NCBI GenBank assembly: GCA_963779515.1
Contig: CAVZYN010000018.1
Location: 558,001 to 622,000 of the forward strand
Length of the DNA: 64,000 nt
Direction: 5' to 3'
Source of the DNA: CAVZYN01 sp963779515
Lineage (GTDB): Bacteria > Pseudomonadota > Alphaproteobacteria > Rhizobiales > Hyphomicrobiaceae
Numbering within the stretch: the first letter of the stretch is position 1; each line of letters opens with the position of its first letter. A program made the position numbers and the translations under genes. The notes under the pieces were generated by a model. That model was given only the letters and a program-made list of their open reading frames with translations. It searched no databases and was not told the DNA's origin. Of the stretch, positions 46,140 through 61,100 are shown piece by piece.

Positions 46140-49100
46140 TCATTTCCCACGGGCACTGCGCATGGTCTCATCGATTGATGGTACCGATGTGGCGTCTGCG
46201 CCAGCCTCCAGAGTTGCAGCTCTGGCAATCTTGTTGGTCTCAATGGCCCGCTTTAAATCATCGAGAGTTCGCGCCAGGTCCTCAATGTCCGCCGCATCAT
46301 AAGTCGGGGCCTGAGCGAAATTCTGAAGGAATGGCTTGGGCGCCAGCAGGTCACTCCGCCGATCCTTTTGGAGCGGCTGAATTTCGCCGGTTGAACCTTG
46401 AATTTCGACTTCGCGAACCACCGGCCTTCCATCAGGCATGACCGCTACAACCCGCAAAGTGACCTTGTCGACGTCGACCGGGCGCTGTGCAATGAGCAGG
46501 TTCTGTCCAACGCGATCGATCCATGCTGGCAGTGGACGGCCGTTTGCCTGAGTAATGCGGTATTCGATTGGTCTCTGGTCGCCGTCCGTAATTTTGCTGG
46601 ATATTTGCACAATTAGCTCGCGGTCGCGGACAAGGGTTTCCAAGACGACTTGGGAGCCCTGACTAGACCCAATCAGACTATCTGCAAGCGCCATCCGAAG
46701 CGTGAAACCGGTGAGGTTTTTCGCGGTGATGTCACGACCATCGATGCGGGCGTATTGATCGACGAGCGTATCGAGCTGACGGATCTGCTCGATACGGTCG
46801 ACCTCTGCGAGCACGAAGCCATTGCCGCTGATGTGACCGCTGAGACCATCGAGTGCTTGCGCTTGGTTGGCTGCAGCCAGGACCGCTCCTGTGTCGCCAA
46901 TTCCATTCGCGATTCCATTGAGACCGCCCGCTCCGCGAACGGCATCGAGGACGGCGCCCTGGGCGACTATTAGCGGTTCCTCAGGGTTCTTCTCGGGTGT
47001 GACGATTGGATCGCGCGTCTCGAGTGTGACAAAGACCTGATCATCCACGGCGATGGAGATCGTCGCCGTCGATCTGTTACCGGCAGTATCTTCGACAACA
47101 TACGTCACTGTCGCCGTTCCGATGAAAGTTGGAGCGGCGGCAAAGGTCACGGTACCATTCGAGTTGATGGTTGCGATTCCATTCAGCGATGTTGCAGACA
47201 CGATCCGGAGGGGGTCGCCATCTGGATCGGTGTCGTTGAGCAGAACAGGGATCACAACGGGATTAGAACCAATGGTTCTAACCGTATCGTCACGCGCAAT
47301 CGGCGGATCCTGCACGGGCGTGACAGTCACCGTCACTGTGGCCGTCGTCGTGCCACCGTCGGCATCCGTCACCAGATAGGTGAACGTATCCGTGCCTGTG
47401 AAATTTGAATTCGGCACGTACCTAAAGGTTCCATCCGGATTGACGATCGCATGGCCACTGGAAGGGGCTGAAGAAAGCGAGTAGGTGAGTGCATCGCCAT
47501 CGGGATCGTGATCTCCGCCTCGGAGCGTGCCCGAAATCGACGAATCTTCGCTCAGCGTAACGGCTTCTCCAGTCGCGATTGGCGGAGGATTGTTCACGAT
47601 CCAAGAAAACCCGATGGGCGTGGTCCCACCGTTACCGTCGCTTGCCGTCACGATCACAGTGTAGGGGCCACTACGCGAGGCCGACCCGTCGATTGTGCCG
47701 GAAATGATGCCTGTTACCGGATCAATAACGAGGCCAGGTGGCAGGCCTGTGGCCGAGAATGTGAGCGTATCCCCTTCGACGTCCGTGAATGCAGTACTGA
47801 CATTCAGCGTAACAGTGTTCCCATCATTTGATGTCCGTGACGCGATTGTGCCAGGCGTCGGTGCGTCATTCACCGGTGTCACGTTCAACGTGACTATTGC
47901 CGTTGAAGTTCCACCTTGACCATCACTGACTTGGTACGTGAAGCCGTCGGGTCCATTGTAGTTGCTGTTTGGCTGGTAGGTGAAGCTGCCATTACTATTC
48001 AATATCAGTGTGCCGTTGGCTGGGCCGGTTTGCAATGTGTAGGTGAGCAAGTCTGTATCCGTGCCACCGTCCATGTCATTCGACGCGACGGTACTGCTGA
48101 GCAGAGTATCTTCCAAGACGGAGCGCGCGTCGTCGTTTGCGATTGGCGCAATGTTAGTCACCGTCCAGATAAGCGTAGTTGTCGCGCTGCCGCCTTGGCC
48201 ATCGCGCGCGGTGATAACAACGGAATGCGCGCCGCCAGAGCCGCCTTGCGATCCATTTGCTGCGATCTGGCCTGAGATCACACCCGTTGCTGGATTCAGC
48301 GTCAGGCCTGCTGGAAGACCTGTTGCCGAGTAGGTTAGGAGAGGACCATCGATATCCGAGAACAGCCCCGCAACGCCAATCGGCACGATGGTCTGGCCAT
48401 CCTGACCGGACTGTGCCGGAAGGCTGCCAATAGTGGTTGGCGCATCGTTGACGGCTGTGACGGTGAGTGTGACGGTTGCTTCGGCTGTGCCTCCGTTACC
48501 GTCTGAGATGCGGTAGGTGAAGCTGTCTGTTCCGTTGAAGTTTGCGTTCGGCGTGTATGTGAATGTGCCGTTGGCGTTGAGAACGAGTGTGCCATTGGCG
48601 GGTGCGACGACGGGTGTGATGCCGTTTGCTGGATTGCCGTCGGCGTCTGCGACCGTCAGCGCATCTGCCATCGACGTCGCGATCCTGAGCGGGCGTTCCG
48701 GGCGTGACGTCGCCCGTGATCGTGCCGTCTTCGTTGCCCGTGAAGGTGTCATCGACGGCGATCGGCGTGTCGTTGACGGGATTGACGGTGATCGTGACGG
48801 TGTATGTGTTCGATCCGCCGTTGGCGTCGGAGACGGTGTAGGTGAAGCTGTCTGGCCCGTTGTAGTTGGCGGCTGGCGTGTAGGTGTAGGTGCCGTTTGC
48901 GTTGACGACGACGGTTCCGTGGGCCGGTCCGGTTGCGGCGGCATATGTGACGGTATCTCCGTCGAGATCGGCCGCGGCTGGCAGCGCGCCATTGACGATG
49001 GCGGTGTCTTCGTTGGTTGCGACGGTGAGAGGCCCGGCGGTTGGCGCATCGTTGACGGCTGTGACGGTGAGTGTGACGACGGCTTCGGCCGTGCCTCCGT

Positions 49101-52100
49101 TACCGTCTGAGATGCGGTAGGTGAAGCTGTCGGTTCCGTTGAAGTTTGCGTTCGGCGTGTATGTGAATGTGCCGTTGGCGTTGAGAACGAGTGTGCCATT
49201 GCTGGGCGCGACGACGGGTGTGATGCCGTTGGCTGGATTACCGTCTGCGTCTGCGACCGTCAGCGCATCTGCATCGACGTCTCGATCCTGAGCGGGCGTT
49301 CCGGGCGTGACGTCGCCCGTGATCGTGCCGTCTTCGTTGCCCGTGAAGGTGTCATCGACGGCGATCGGCGTGTCGTTGACGGGATTGACGGTGATCGTGA
49401 CGGTATAGGTGTTTGATCCGCCGTTGGCGTCGGAGACGGTGTAGGTGAAGCTGTCTGGCCCGTTGTAGTTGGCGGCTGGCGTGTAGGTGTAGGTTCCGTT
49501 TGCGTTGACGACGACGGTTCCGTGGGCCGGTCCGGTTGCGGCGGCATATGTGACGGTATCTCCGTCGAGATCGGCCGCGGCTGGCAGCGCGCCATTGACG
49601 ATGGCAGTGTCTTCGTTGGTTGCGACCGCGAGCGGCCCAGCGGTTGGCGCATCGTTGACGGCTGTGACGGTGAGTGTGACGGTTGCTTCGGCTGTGCCTC
49701 CGTTACCGTCTGAGATGCGGTAGGTGAAGCTGTCGGTGCCGTTGAAGTTTGCGTTCGGCGTGTATGTGAACGTGCCGTCGGCGTTGAGAACGAGTGTGCC
49801 GTTGGCGGGCGCGACGACGGGTGTGATGCCGTTGGCTGGATTGCCGTCTGCGTCTGCGACCGTGAGCGCATCTGCATCGACGTCTCGATCCTGAGCGGGC
49901 GTTCCGGGCGTGACGTCGCCCGTGATCGTGCCGTCTTCGTTGCCCGTGAAGGTGTCATCGACGGCGATCGGCGTGTCGTTGACGGGATTGACGGTGATCG
50001 TGACGGTATAGGTGTTTGATCCGCCGTTGGCGTCGGAGACGGTGTAGGTGAAGCTGTCTGGCCCGTTGTAGTTGGCGGCTGGCGTGTAGGTGTAGGTTCC
50101 GTTTGCGTTGACGACGACGGTTCCGTGGGCCGGTCCGGTTGCGGCGGCATATGTGACGGTATCTCCGTCGAGATCGGCCGCGGCTGGCAGCGCGCCATTG
50201 ACGATGGCAGTGTCTTCGTTGGTTGCGACGGCGAGCGGCCCAGCGGTTGGCGCATCGTTGACGGCTGTGACGGTGAGTGTGACGGTTGCTTCGGCTGTGC
50301 CTCCGTTACCGTCTGAGATGCGGTAGGTGAAGCTGTCTGTTCCGTTGAAGTTTGCGTTCGGCGTGTATGTGAAGGTGCCGTCGGCATTGAGAACGAGTGT
50401 GCCATTGGCGGGCGCGACGACGGGCGTGATGCCGTTTGCTGGATTGCCGTCGACATCGACGATGGTGAGGGTATGGCCATCGGGATCGCTGTCCTGGCCA
50501 ACTGTGCCGGGTGTAACGTCTCCTGTGATCGATCCGTCTTCGTTGCCGGTGAAGCTGTCATCGACGGCGATCGGCGTGTCGTTGACGGGATTGACGGTGA
50601 TCGTGACGGTGTATGTGTTTGATCCGCCGTTGGCGTCGGAGACGGTGTAGGTGAAGCTGTCTGGTCCGTTGTAGTTGGCGGCTGGCGTGTAGGTGTAGGT
50701 TCCGTTTGCGTTGACGACGACGGTTCCGTGGGCCGGTCCGGTTGCGGCGGCATATGTGACGGTATCTCCGTCGAGATCGGCCGCGGCTGGCAGCGCGCCA
50801 TTGACGATGGCGAGTGTCTTCGTTGGTTGCGACGGTGAGCGGCCCGGCGGTTGGCGCATCGTTGACGGCTGTGACGGTGAGTGTGACGACGGCTTCGGCT
50901 GTGCCTCCGTTACCGTCGGAGATGCGGTAGGTGAAGCTGTCGGTGCCGTTGAAGTTTGCGTTCGGCGTGTATGTGAAGGTGCCGTTGGCGTTGAGGACGA
51001 GTGTGCCATTGGCGGGCGCGACGACGGGTGTGATGCCGTTTAAGGCGTTGCCGTCGACATCGACGATGGTGAGGGTATGGCCATCGGGATCGCTGTCCTG
51101 GCCGACTGTGCCGGGTGTAACGTCTCCTGTGATCGATCCGTCTTCGTTGCCGGTGAAGGTGTCATCGACGGCGATGGGAGCGTTGTTGCCGGAGTTGACG
51201 CGTGAGTGTGACGACGGCGTCGTCTGTGAGGCTGCCGTCGGAGAGGCGATATGAGAATGTCTCTGTTCCGGTCGCGGCGAGCGGGATTGCAACTTGAAGC
51301 TGTCCTGAGGCAAGCCGTGTGACTGTTGTGCCTGAGGCGAGAGTTACGGCGACATTCGTTGTGAGTGCGATGGGGGTTGCGGGTGCAGCCGGATCGATGA
51401 TGTGGGTGACGGTGAGGGGATCGTTCTCGACGTCGGTGTCATTGGCGATGACGTTGATGGTGAGGGGCGTGCCGCCGGTGATGGGGAATGATCCATCGTC
51501 GTTTGCGACGGGCGCGTCGTTGATCGGCGAGATGGTGAGGTTGACGGTTGCGGTTTCGGTGACGCCGCCGGAGGTGACGGTGTAGGTGAACGACGGCGTG
51601 CCGTTGTAGTTGAGCGTCGGCGTGAAGATCAGCTGTCCGCTGGCATTGAGGGTGACGGATCCGCCTGTGACGGCGACGGCCGGTCCGCCGGCGGTGATGG
51701 CAGTGCCGTTGACAGCGGTGATGGTATGGCCGGCGTTCTCGAAGCTGTCGTTGGTCGAGGACGGCGAGCGTCTGTGCGCCGTGCTGTCCTCGTTGAAGGT
51801 GTAGCTGTCGTTAGCGATATCGGCGACAGCGCCGACGGTGATGGCGACGGTGTTGACGACGGGCGGGCGCGACGCCGTCGTTGGTGGTGAGGTGAGCTGC
51901 GCCGATCCGTTGTAGTCGGCGGTCGGGATGTAGGAGGCGCCGGCCAGCGCCGTATTGATGGCAGCGGCTGTGCCGGAGAACGTCATGGTGGCATCGGCGG
52001 TGCCGTCACCGGTGGTGAAGGTGAGGCCGGCGATACCGGAGAGCGAGAACGTGCCGTTGGTGACGGCGACGGTGACGGTCAGGGTGCCGGTATCGACGTC

Positions 52101-55100
52101 GGCGACGGTGATGAGGTTACCGTTCGCGACTGAGAACACGCGGGCGGTATCTTCGGTCGTGGTCTGGGCGCCAGGCACCGTGTTGGTCGGCGCGTCGTTG
52201 ATTGAGGTCACATTGATCGTGACGGTTGCTTCGGCGGTTCCACCGAACCCGTCGGAGATGCGATAGCGGAAGCTGTCGGTGCCGTTGAAGTTTGTGTTCG
52301 GGGTGTAGGTGAACGTGCCGTCGGCGTTGAGGACGAGTGTGCCATTGGCGGGTGCGACGACGGGTGTGATGCCGTTTAAGGCGTTGCCGTCGACATCGAC
52401 GATGGTGAGGGTATGGCCATCGGGATCGCTGTCCTGGCCAACTGTGCCGGGTGTAACGTCTCCTGTGATCGATCCGTCTTCGTTGCCGGTGAAGGTGTCA
52501 TCGACGGCTGTGGGAGCGGAGTTGCCGGAGTTACGCGTGAGAGTGACGACGGCGTCGTCTGTGAGGCTGCCGTCGGAGAGGCGGTATGAGAATGTTTCTG
52601 TTCCGGTCGCGGCGAGCGGGATTGCAACTTGAAGCTGTCCTGAGGCAAGCCGTGTGACTGTTGTGCCTGAGGCGAGAGTTACGGCGACGTTCGTTGTGAG
52701 TGCGATGGGGGTTGCGGGTGCAGCCGGATCGATGATGTGGGTGACGGTGAGGGGATCGTTCTCGACGTCGGTGTCATTGGCGATGACGTTGATGGTGAGG
52801 GGCGTGCCGCCGGTGATGGGGAATGATCCATCGTCGTTTGCGACGGGCGCGTCGTTGATCGGCGAGATGGTGAGATTGACGGTTGCGGTTTCGGTGACGC
52901 CGCCGGAGGTGACGGTGTAGGTGAACGACGGCGTGCCGTTGTAGTTCAGCGTCGGCGTGAAGATCAGCTGTCCGCTGGCGTTGAGGGTGACGGAGCCGCC
53001 TGTGACGGCGACGGCCGGTCCGCCGGCGGTGATGGCGGTGCCGTTGACGGCGGTGATGGTGTGCCCGGCGTTCTCGAAGCTGTCGTTGCCGAGGACGGCG
53101 AGCGTCTGCGCGGTGCTGTCCTCGTTGAAGGTGTAGGCGTCGTTGGCGATATCGGCGATGGCACCGACAGTAATGCCGACGGTGTTGACGACGGCGGGCG
53201 CGACGCCGTCGTTGGTGGTGAGGGTGAGCTGTGCCGATCCGTTGTAGTCGGCGGTCGGGATGTAGGAGGCGCCGGCGAGCGCGGTGTTGATGGCGGCGGC
53301 TGTGCCGGAGAACGTCATGGTGGCATCGGCGGTGCCGTCACCTGTGGTGAAGGTGAGGCCGGCGATACCGGAGAGCGAGAACGTGCCGTTGGTGACGGCG
53401 ACGGTGACGGTGAGGGTGCCGGTATCGACGTCGGCGACGGTGATGAGGTTGCCGTTGGCCACCGAGAACACGCGCGCGGTATCTTCGGTCGTCGTCTGCG
53501 CGCCCGGGACGGTGTTGGTCGGGGCGTCGTTGACGGGGGATACGGTGAGGTTGACGGTTGCGGTCTCTGTGACGCCGCCGGAGGTGACGGTGTAGGTGAA
53601 CGACGGCGTGCCGTTGTAGTTGAGCGTCGGCGTGAAGATCAGCTGTCCGCTGGCGTTGAGGGTGACGGATCCGCCTGTGACGGCGATGGCGGGTCCGCCG
53701 GCGGTGATGGCAGTGCCGTTGACGGCGGTGATGGTATGCCCGGCGTTCTCGAAGCTGTCGTTGCCGAGGACGGAGAGCGTCTGTGCGCCGCGTCTTCGTT
53801 GAAGGTGTAGCTGTCGTTGGCGATATCGGCGACGGCGCCGACGGTGATGGCGACGGTGTTGACGACGGGCGGTGCGGCGCCGTCGTTGGTGGTGAGCGTG
53901 AGCTGCGCCGATCCGTTGTAGTCGGCGGTCGGGATGTAGGAGGCGCCGGCCAGCGCCGTGTTGATGGCAGCGGCTGTGCCGGAGAACGTCATGGTGGCAT
54001 CGGCGGTGCCGTCACCGGTGGTGAAGGTGAGGCCGGCGATGCCGGAGAGCGAGAACGTGCCGTTGGTGACGGCGACGGTGACGGTCAGAGTGCCGGTATC
54101 GACATCGGCGACGGTGATGAGGTTACCGTTCGCCACCGAGAACACGCGGGCCGTGTCTTCGGTCGTGGTCTGGGCGCCAGGCACCGTGTTGGTCGGCGCG
54201 TCGTTGATTGAGGTCACATTGATCGTGACGGTTGCTTCGGCGGTTCCACCGAACCCGTCGGAGATGCGATAGCGGAAGCTGTCGGTGCCGTTGAAGTTTG
54301 TGTTCGGGGTGTAGGTGAACGTGCCGTCGGCGTTGAGGACGAGTGTTCCGTTGGCTGGGTGCGGCGACGGGTGTGATGCCGTTTAAGGCGTTGCCGTCGA
54401 CATCGACGATGGTGAGGGTATGGCCATCGAGATCGCTGTCCTGGCCAACTGTGCCGGGTGTAACGTCTCCTGTGATCGATCCGTCTTCGTTGCCGGTGAA
54501 GGTATCATCGACGGCTGTGGGAGCGGAGTTGCCGGAGTTACGCGTGAGAGTGACGACGGCGTCGTCTGTGAGGCTGCCGTCGGAGAGGCGGTATGAGAAT
54601 GTTTCTGTTCCGGTCGCGGCGAGCGGGATTGCAACTTGAAGCTGTCCTGAGGCAAGCCGTGTGACTGTTGTGCCTGAGGCGAGAGTTACGGCGACGTTCG
54701 TTGTGAGTGCGATGGGGGTTGCGGGTGCAGCCGGATCGATGATGTGGGTGACGGTGAGGGGATCGTTCTCGACGTCGGTGTCATTGGCGATGACGTTGAT
54801 GGTGAGGGGCGTGCCGCCGGTGATGGGGAATGATCCATCGTCGTTTGCGACGGGCGCGTCGTTGATCGGCGAGATGGTGAGATTGACGGTTGCGGTCTCG
54901 GTGACGCCGCCGGAGGTGACGGTGTAGGTGAACGACGGCGTGCCGTTGTAGTTGAGCGTCGGCGTGAAGATCAGCTGTCCGCTGGCGTTGAGGGTGACGG
55001 ATGCCGCCTGTGACGGCGATGGCGGGTCCACCGGCGGTGATGGCGGTGCCGTTGACGGCGGTGATGGTGTGGCCGGCGTTCTCGAAGCTGTCGTTGCCGA

Positions 55101-58100
55101 GGACGGCGAGCGTCTGCGCGGTGCTGTCCTCGTTGAAGGTGTAGCTGTCGTCGGCGATATCGGCGATCGGCACCGACGGTGAGTGCGACGGTGTTGACGA
55201 CGGCGGGCGCGACGCCGTCGTTGGTGGTGAGGGTGAGCTGCGCCGATCCGTTGTAGTCGGCGGTCGGGATGTAGGAGGCGCCGGCGAGTGCGGTGTTGAT
55301 GGCGGCGGCTGTGCCGGAGAACGTCATGGTGGCATCGGCGGTGCCGTCACCGGTGGTGAAGGTGAGGCCGGCGATGCCGGAGAGCGAGAACGTGCCGTTG
55401 GTGACGGCGACGGTGACGGTCAGAGTTCCGGTATCGACATCGGCGACGGTGATGAGGTTGCCGTTGGCCACCGAGAACACGCGCGCGGTATCTTCGGTCG
55501 TGGTCTGCGCGCCGGGGACGGTGTTGGTCGGCGCGTCGTTGACGGGGGATACGGTGAGGTTGACGGTTGCGGTCTCGGTGACGCCGCCGGAGGTGACGGT
55601 ATAGGTGAACGACGGCGTGCCGTTGTAGTTCAGCGTCGGCGTGAAGATCAGCTGTCCGCTGGCGTTGAGAGTGACGGATCCGCCTGTGACGGCGACGGCC
55701 GGTCCGCCGGCGGTGATGGCGGTGCCGTTGACGGCGGTGATGGTATGGCCGGCGTTCTCGAAGCTGTCGTTGGTCGAGGACGGCGAGCGTCTGCGCGGTG
55801 CTGTCCTCGTTGAAGGTGTAGCTGTCGCCAGCGATATCGGCGACGGCACCGACGGTGAGTGCGACGGTGTTGACGACGGGCGGCGCGACGCCGTCGTTGG
55901 TGGTGAGTGTGAGCTGCGCCGATCCGTTGTAGTCGGCGGTCGGGATGTAGGACGCGCCGGCGAGTGCGGTGTTGATGGCGGCGGCTGTGCCGGAGAACGT
56001 CATGGTGGCATCGGCGGTGCCGTCACCGGTGGTGAAGGTGAGGCCGGCGATGCCGGAGAGCGAGAACGTGCCGTTGGTGACGGCGACGGTGACGGTCAGG
56101 GTGCCGGTATCGACGTCGGCGACGGTGATCAGGTTGCCGTTCGCCACCGAGAACACGCGGGCGGTGTCTTCGGTCGTGGTCTGCGCGCCGGGGACGGTGT
56201 TGGCCGGTGCGTCGTTGACGGGGGATACGGTGAGGTTGACGGTTGCGGTCTCTGTGACGCCGCCGGAGGTGACGGTGTAGGTGAACGACGGCGTGCCGTT
56301 GTAGTTGAGCGTCGGCGTGAAGATCAGCTGGCCGCTGGCGTTGAGAGTGACGGATCCGCCTGTGACGGCGACGGCGGGTCCACCGGCTGTGATGGCGGTG
56401 CCGTTGACAGCGGTGATGGTATGCCCGGCGTTCTCGAAGCTGTCGTTGGTCAGGACGGCGAGCGTCTGCGCGCCGGCGTCCTCGTTGAAGGTGTAGCTGT
56501 CGCCAGCGATATCGGCGTCGGCGCTGACGGTGAGTGCGACGGTGTTGACGACGGGCGGCGCGACGCCGTCGTTGGTGGTGAGTGTGAGTTGCGCCGATCC
56601 GTTGTAGTCGGCGGTCGGGATGTAGCGAGGCGCCGGCGAGCGCCGTATTGATGGCGGCGGCTGTGCCGGAGAACGTCATGGTGGCATCGGTGGTGCCGTC
56701 ACCGGTGGTGAAGGTGAGGCCGGCGATACCGGAGAGCGAGAACGTGCCGTTGGTGACGGCGACGGTGACGGTCAGACGTGCCGGTATCGACATCGGCGAC
56801 GGTGATCAGGTTGCCGTTGGCCACCGAGAAGACGCGCGCGGTATCTTCTGTCGTGGTCTGGGCTCCGGGGACGGTGTTGGTCGGGGCGTCGTTGACGGCG
56901 AGATACGGTGAGGTTGACGGTTGCGGTCTCTGTGACGCCGCCCGAGGTGACGGTGTAGGTGAACGACGGCGTGCCGTGTGTAGTTGAGCGTCGGCGTGAA
57001 GATCAGCTGGCCAGAGGCATTCAACGTGACGGATCCGCCGGTGACGGCGACGGCGGGCCCACCGGCGGTGATGGCGGTACCGTTGACGGCGGTGATGGTA
57101 TGCCCGGCGTTCTCGAAGCTGTCGTTGCCGAGGACGAGAGCGTCTGCGCGGTGCTGTCCTCGTTGAAGGTGTAGCTGTCCCCCGCGATATCGGCGACGGC
57201 GCCGACGGTGATGTGCGACGGTGTTGACGACGGGCGGTGCGGCGCCATCGTTGGTGGTGAGCGTGAGCTGCGCCGCGCCGTTGTAGTCGGCGGTCGGGAT
57301 GTATGAGGCGCCGGCCAGCGCCGTGTTGATGGCGGCGGCTGTGCCGGAGAACGTCATGGTGGCATCGGTGGTGCCGTCACCTGAGGTGAAGGTGAGGCCG
57401 GCGATGCCGGAGAGCGAGAACGTGCCGTTGGTGACGGCGACGGTGACGGTGAGGGTGCCGGTATCAACGTCGGCGACGGTGATGAGGTTGGAGTTGGCGG
57501 CGGAGAAGACGCGCGCGGTATCTTCTGTCGTCGTCTGCGCGCCTGGGACGGTGTTGGTCGGGGCGTCGTTGACGGGGGAGATGGTGAGGTTGACGGTCGC
57601 GGTTTCGGTGACGCCGCCGGAGGTGACGGTGTAGGTGAACGACGGCGTGCCGTTATAGTTCAGCGTCGGCGTGAAGATCAGCTGTCCGCTGGCGTTGAGA
57701 GTGACGGCTCCTCCTGTGACGGCGACGGCCGGTCCGCCGGCTGTGATGGCAGTGCCGTTGACAGCGGTGATGGTATGCCCGGCGTTCTCGAAGCTGTCGT
57801 TGGTGAGGACGGCGAGTGTCTGCGCGGTGCTGTCCTCGTTGAAGGTGAAGCTGTCACCAGCGATATCGGCGTCGGCGCCGACGGTGATGTGCGACGGTGT
57901 TGACGACGGGCGGTGCGACGCCGTCGTTGGTGGTGAGGGTGAGCTGTGCCGATCCGTTGTAGTCGGCGGTCGGGATGTAGGATGCACCGGCCAACGCCGT
58001 ATTGATGGCGGCCGCTGTGCCGGAGAAGGTCATGGTGGCATCGGTGGTGCCGTCACCGGTGGTGAAGGTGAGACCGGCGATACCGGAGAGCGAGAACGTG

Positions 58101-61100
58101 CCGTTGGTGACGGCGACGGTGACGGTCAGAGTTCCGGTATCGACGTCGGCGACGGTGATCAGGTTACCGTTCGCCACCGAGAAGACGTGCGCGGTGTCTT
58201 CGATCGTGGTCTGTGCCCCCGGGACGGTGTTGGTCGGGGCGTCGTTGACGGGTGAGACGGTGAGATTGACGGTTGCGGTTTCGGTGACGCCGCCGGAGGT
58301 GACGGTGTAGGTGAACGACGGTGTGCCGTTGTAGTTCGCCGTCGGCGTGAAGATCAGCTGTCCGCTGGCGTTGAGAGTGACGGATCCTCCTGTGACGGCG
58401 ACGGCCGGTCCGCCGGCTGTGATGGCAGTGCCGTTGACAGCGGTGATGGTGTGGCCGGCGTTCTCGAAGCTGTCGTTGCCGAGGACGGTGAGCGTCTGCG
58501 CGGTGCTGTCCTCGTTGAAGGTGTAGGCGTCGTTGGCGATATCGGCGATAGCACCGACAGTAATGCCGACGGTGTTGACGACGGCGGGCGCGACGCCGTC
58601 GTTGGTGGTGAGTGTCAGCTGCGCCGATCCGTTGTAGTCGGCGGTCGGGATGTAGGACGCGCCGGCCAGCGCGGTGTTGATGGCGGCGGCTGTGCCGGAG
58701 AACGTCATGGTGGCATCAGTTGTGCCGTCACCGGTGGTGAAGGTGAGACCGGCGATACCGGAAAGCGAGAACGTGCCGTTGGTGACGGCGACGGTGACGG
58801 TCAGAGTTCCGGTGTCGACGTCGGCGACGGTGATCAGGTTGGAGTTGGCGGCGGAGAAGACGCGCGCGGTATCCTCTGTCGTGGTCTGGGCGCCCGGCAC
58901 GGTGTTGGTCGGGGCGTCGTTGATCGGCGAGATGGTGAGGTTGACGGTCGCGGTCTCGGTGACGCCGCCCGAGGTGACGGTGTAGGTGAAGGACGGTGTG
59001 CCGTTGTAGTTGAGCGTCGGTGTGAAGATCAGCTGTCCGCTGGCGTTGAGAGTGACGGATCCGCCTGTGACGGCGACGGCCGGTCCGCCGGCGGTGATGG
59101 CGGTGCCGTTGACGGCGGTGATGGTATGCCCGGCGTTCTCGAAGGTATCGTTGCCGAGGACGGCGAGCGTCTGTGCGCGGAGCTGTCCTCGTTGAAGGTG
59201 TAGCTGTCGCCCGCGATATCGGCGACGGCGCCGACGGTGAGTGCGACGGTGTTGACGACGGGCGGTGCGACGCCGTCGTTGGTGGTGAGGGTGAGCTGCG
59301 CCGATCCGTTGTAGTCGGCGGTCGGGATGTAGGACGCGCCGGCGAGTGCCGTGTTGATGGCGGCGGCTGTGCCGGAGAACGTCATGGTGGCATCGGCGGT
59401 GCCGTCACCGGTGGTGAAGGTGAGGCCGGCGATGCCGGAGAGCGAGAACGTGCCGTTGGTGACGGCGACGGTGACGGTGAGGGTGCCGGTATCGACATCG
59501 GCGACGGTGATCAGGTTACCGTTGGCCACCGAGAACACGCGCGCGGCGTCTTCGGTCGTGGTCTGTGCGCCAGGGACGGTGTTGGCCGGTGCGTCGTTGA
59601 CGGGGGATACGGTGAGGTTGACGGTGGCGGTCTCTGTGACGCCGCCGGAGGTGACGGTGTAGGTGAACGACGGCGTGCCGTTGTAGTTGAGCGTCGGTGT
59701 GAAGATCAGCTGTCCGCTGGCGTTGAGTGTGACGGATCCGCCGGTAACGGCGACGGCGGGCCCACCGGCGGTGATGGCGGTACCATTGACAGCGGTGATG
59801 GTGTGGCCGGCGTTCTCGAAGGTGTCGTTGGCCGAGGACGGCGAGCGTCTGCGCGGTGCTGTCCTCGTTGAAGGTGTAGGCGTCGCTGGCGATATCGGCG
59901 ATCGGCACCGACGGTGAGTGCGACGGTGTTGACGACGGGCGGGCGCGACGCCGTCGTTGGTGGTGAGGGTGAGTTGCGCCGATCCGTTGTAGTCGGCGGT
60001 CGGGATGTAGGAGGCGCCGGCGAGCGCCGTATTGATGGCGGCGGCTGTGCCGGAGAACGTCATGGTGGCATCGGCGGTGCCATCACCGGTGGTGAAGGTG
60101 AGGCCGGCGATACCGGAGAGCGAGAACGTGCCGTTGGTGACGGCGACGGTGACGGTGAGAGTCCCGGTATCGACGTCGGCGACGGTGATGAGGTTGGAGT
60201 TGGCGGCGGAGAACACACGCGCGGTATCTTCGGTCGTGGTCTGGGCGCCCGGGACGGTGTTGGTCGGGGCGTCGTTGACGGGGGAGACGGTGAGATTGAC
60301 GGTTGCGGTTTCGGTGACGCCGCCGGAGGTGACGGTGTAGGTGAACGACGGCGTGCCGTTGTAGTTGAGCGTCGGCGTGAAGATCAGCTGGCCGCTGGCG
60401 TTGAGGGTGACGGATCCGCCTGTGACGGCGACGGCCGGTCCACCGGCGGTGATGGCGGTACCATTGACAGCGGTGATGGTGTGGCCGGCGTTCTCGAAGC
60501 TGTCGTTGGCCGAGGACCGAGAGCGTCTGCGCGGTGCTGTCCTCGTTGAAGGTGTAGCTGTCGTTGGCGATATCGGCGATGGCACCGACGGTAGTGCGAC
60601 GGTGTTGACGACGGCGGGCGCGACGCCGTCGTTGGTGGTGAGTGTGAGCTGCGCCGATCCGTTGTAGTCGGCGGTCGGGATGTAGGACGCGCCGGCCAGC
60701 GCCGTATTGATGGCGGCCGCTGTGCCGGAGAACGTCATCGTGATGTCGGATGTACCATCACCGGTGGTGAAGGTGAGGCCGGCGATGCCGGAGAGCGAGA
60801 ACGTGCCGTTGGTGACGGCGACGGTGACGGTGAGGGTGCCGGTATCGACATCCGCGACAGTGATCAGGTTACCGTTCGCCACCGAGAACACGCGCGCGGT
60901 GTCTTCCGTCGTCGCCTGCGCTCCGGGGACGGTGTTGGTCGGGGCGTCGTTGACGGGGGATACGGTGAGATTGACGGTGGCGGTCTCTGTGACACCGCCG
61001 GAGGTGACGGTGTAGGTGAACGACGGCGTGCCGTTGTAGTTGAGCGTCGGGGTGAAGATCAGCTGTCCGCTGGCGTTGAGGGTGACGCTGCCACCTGTGA

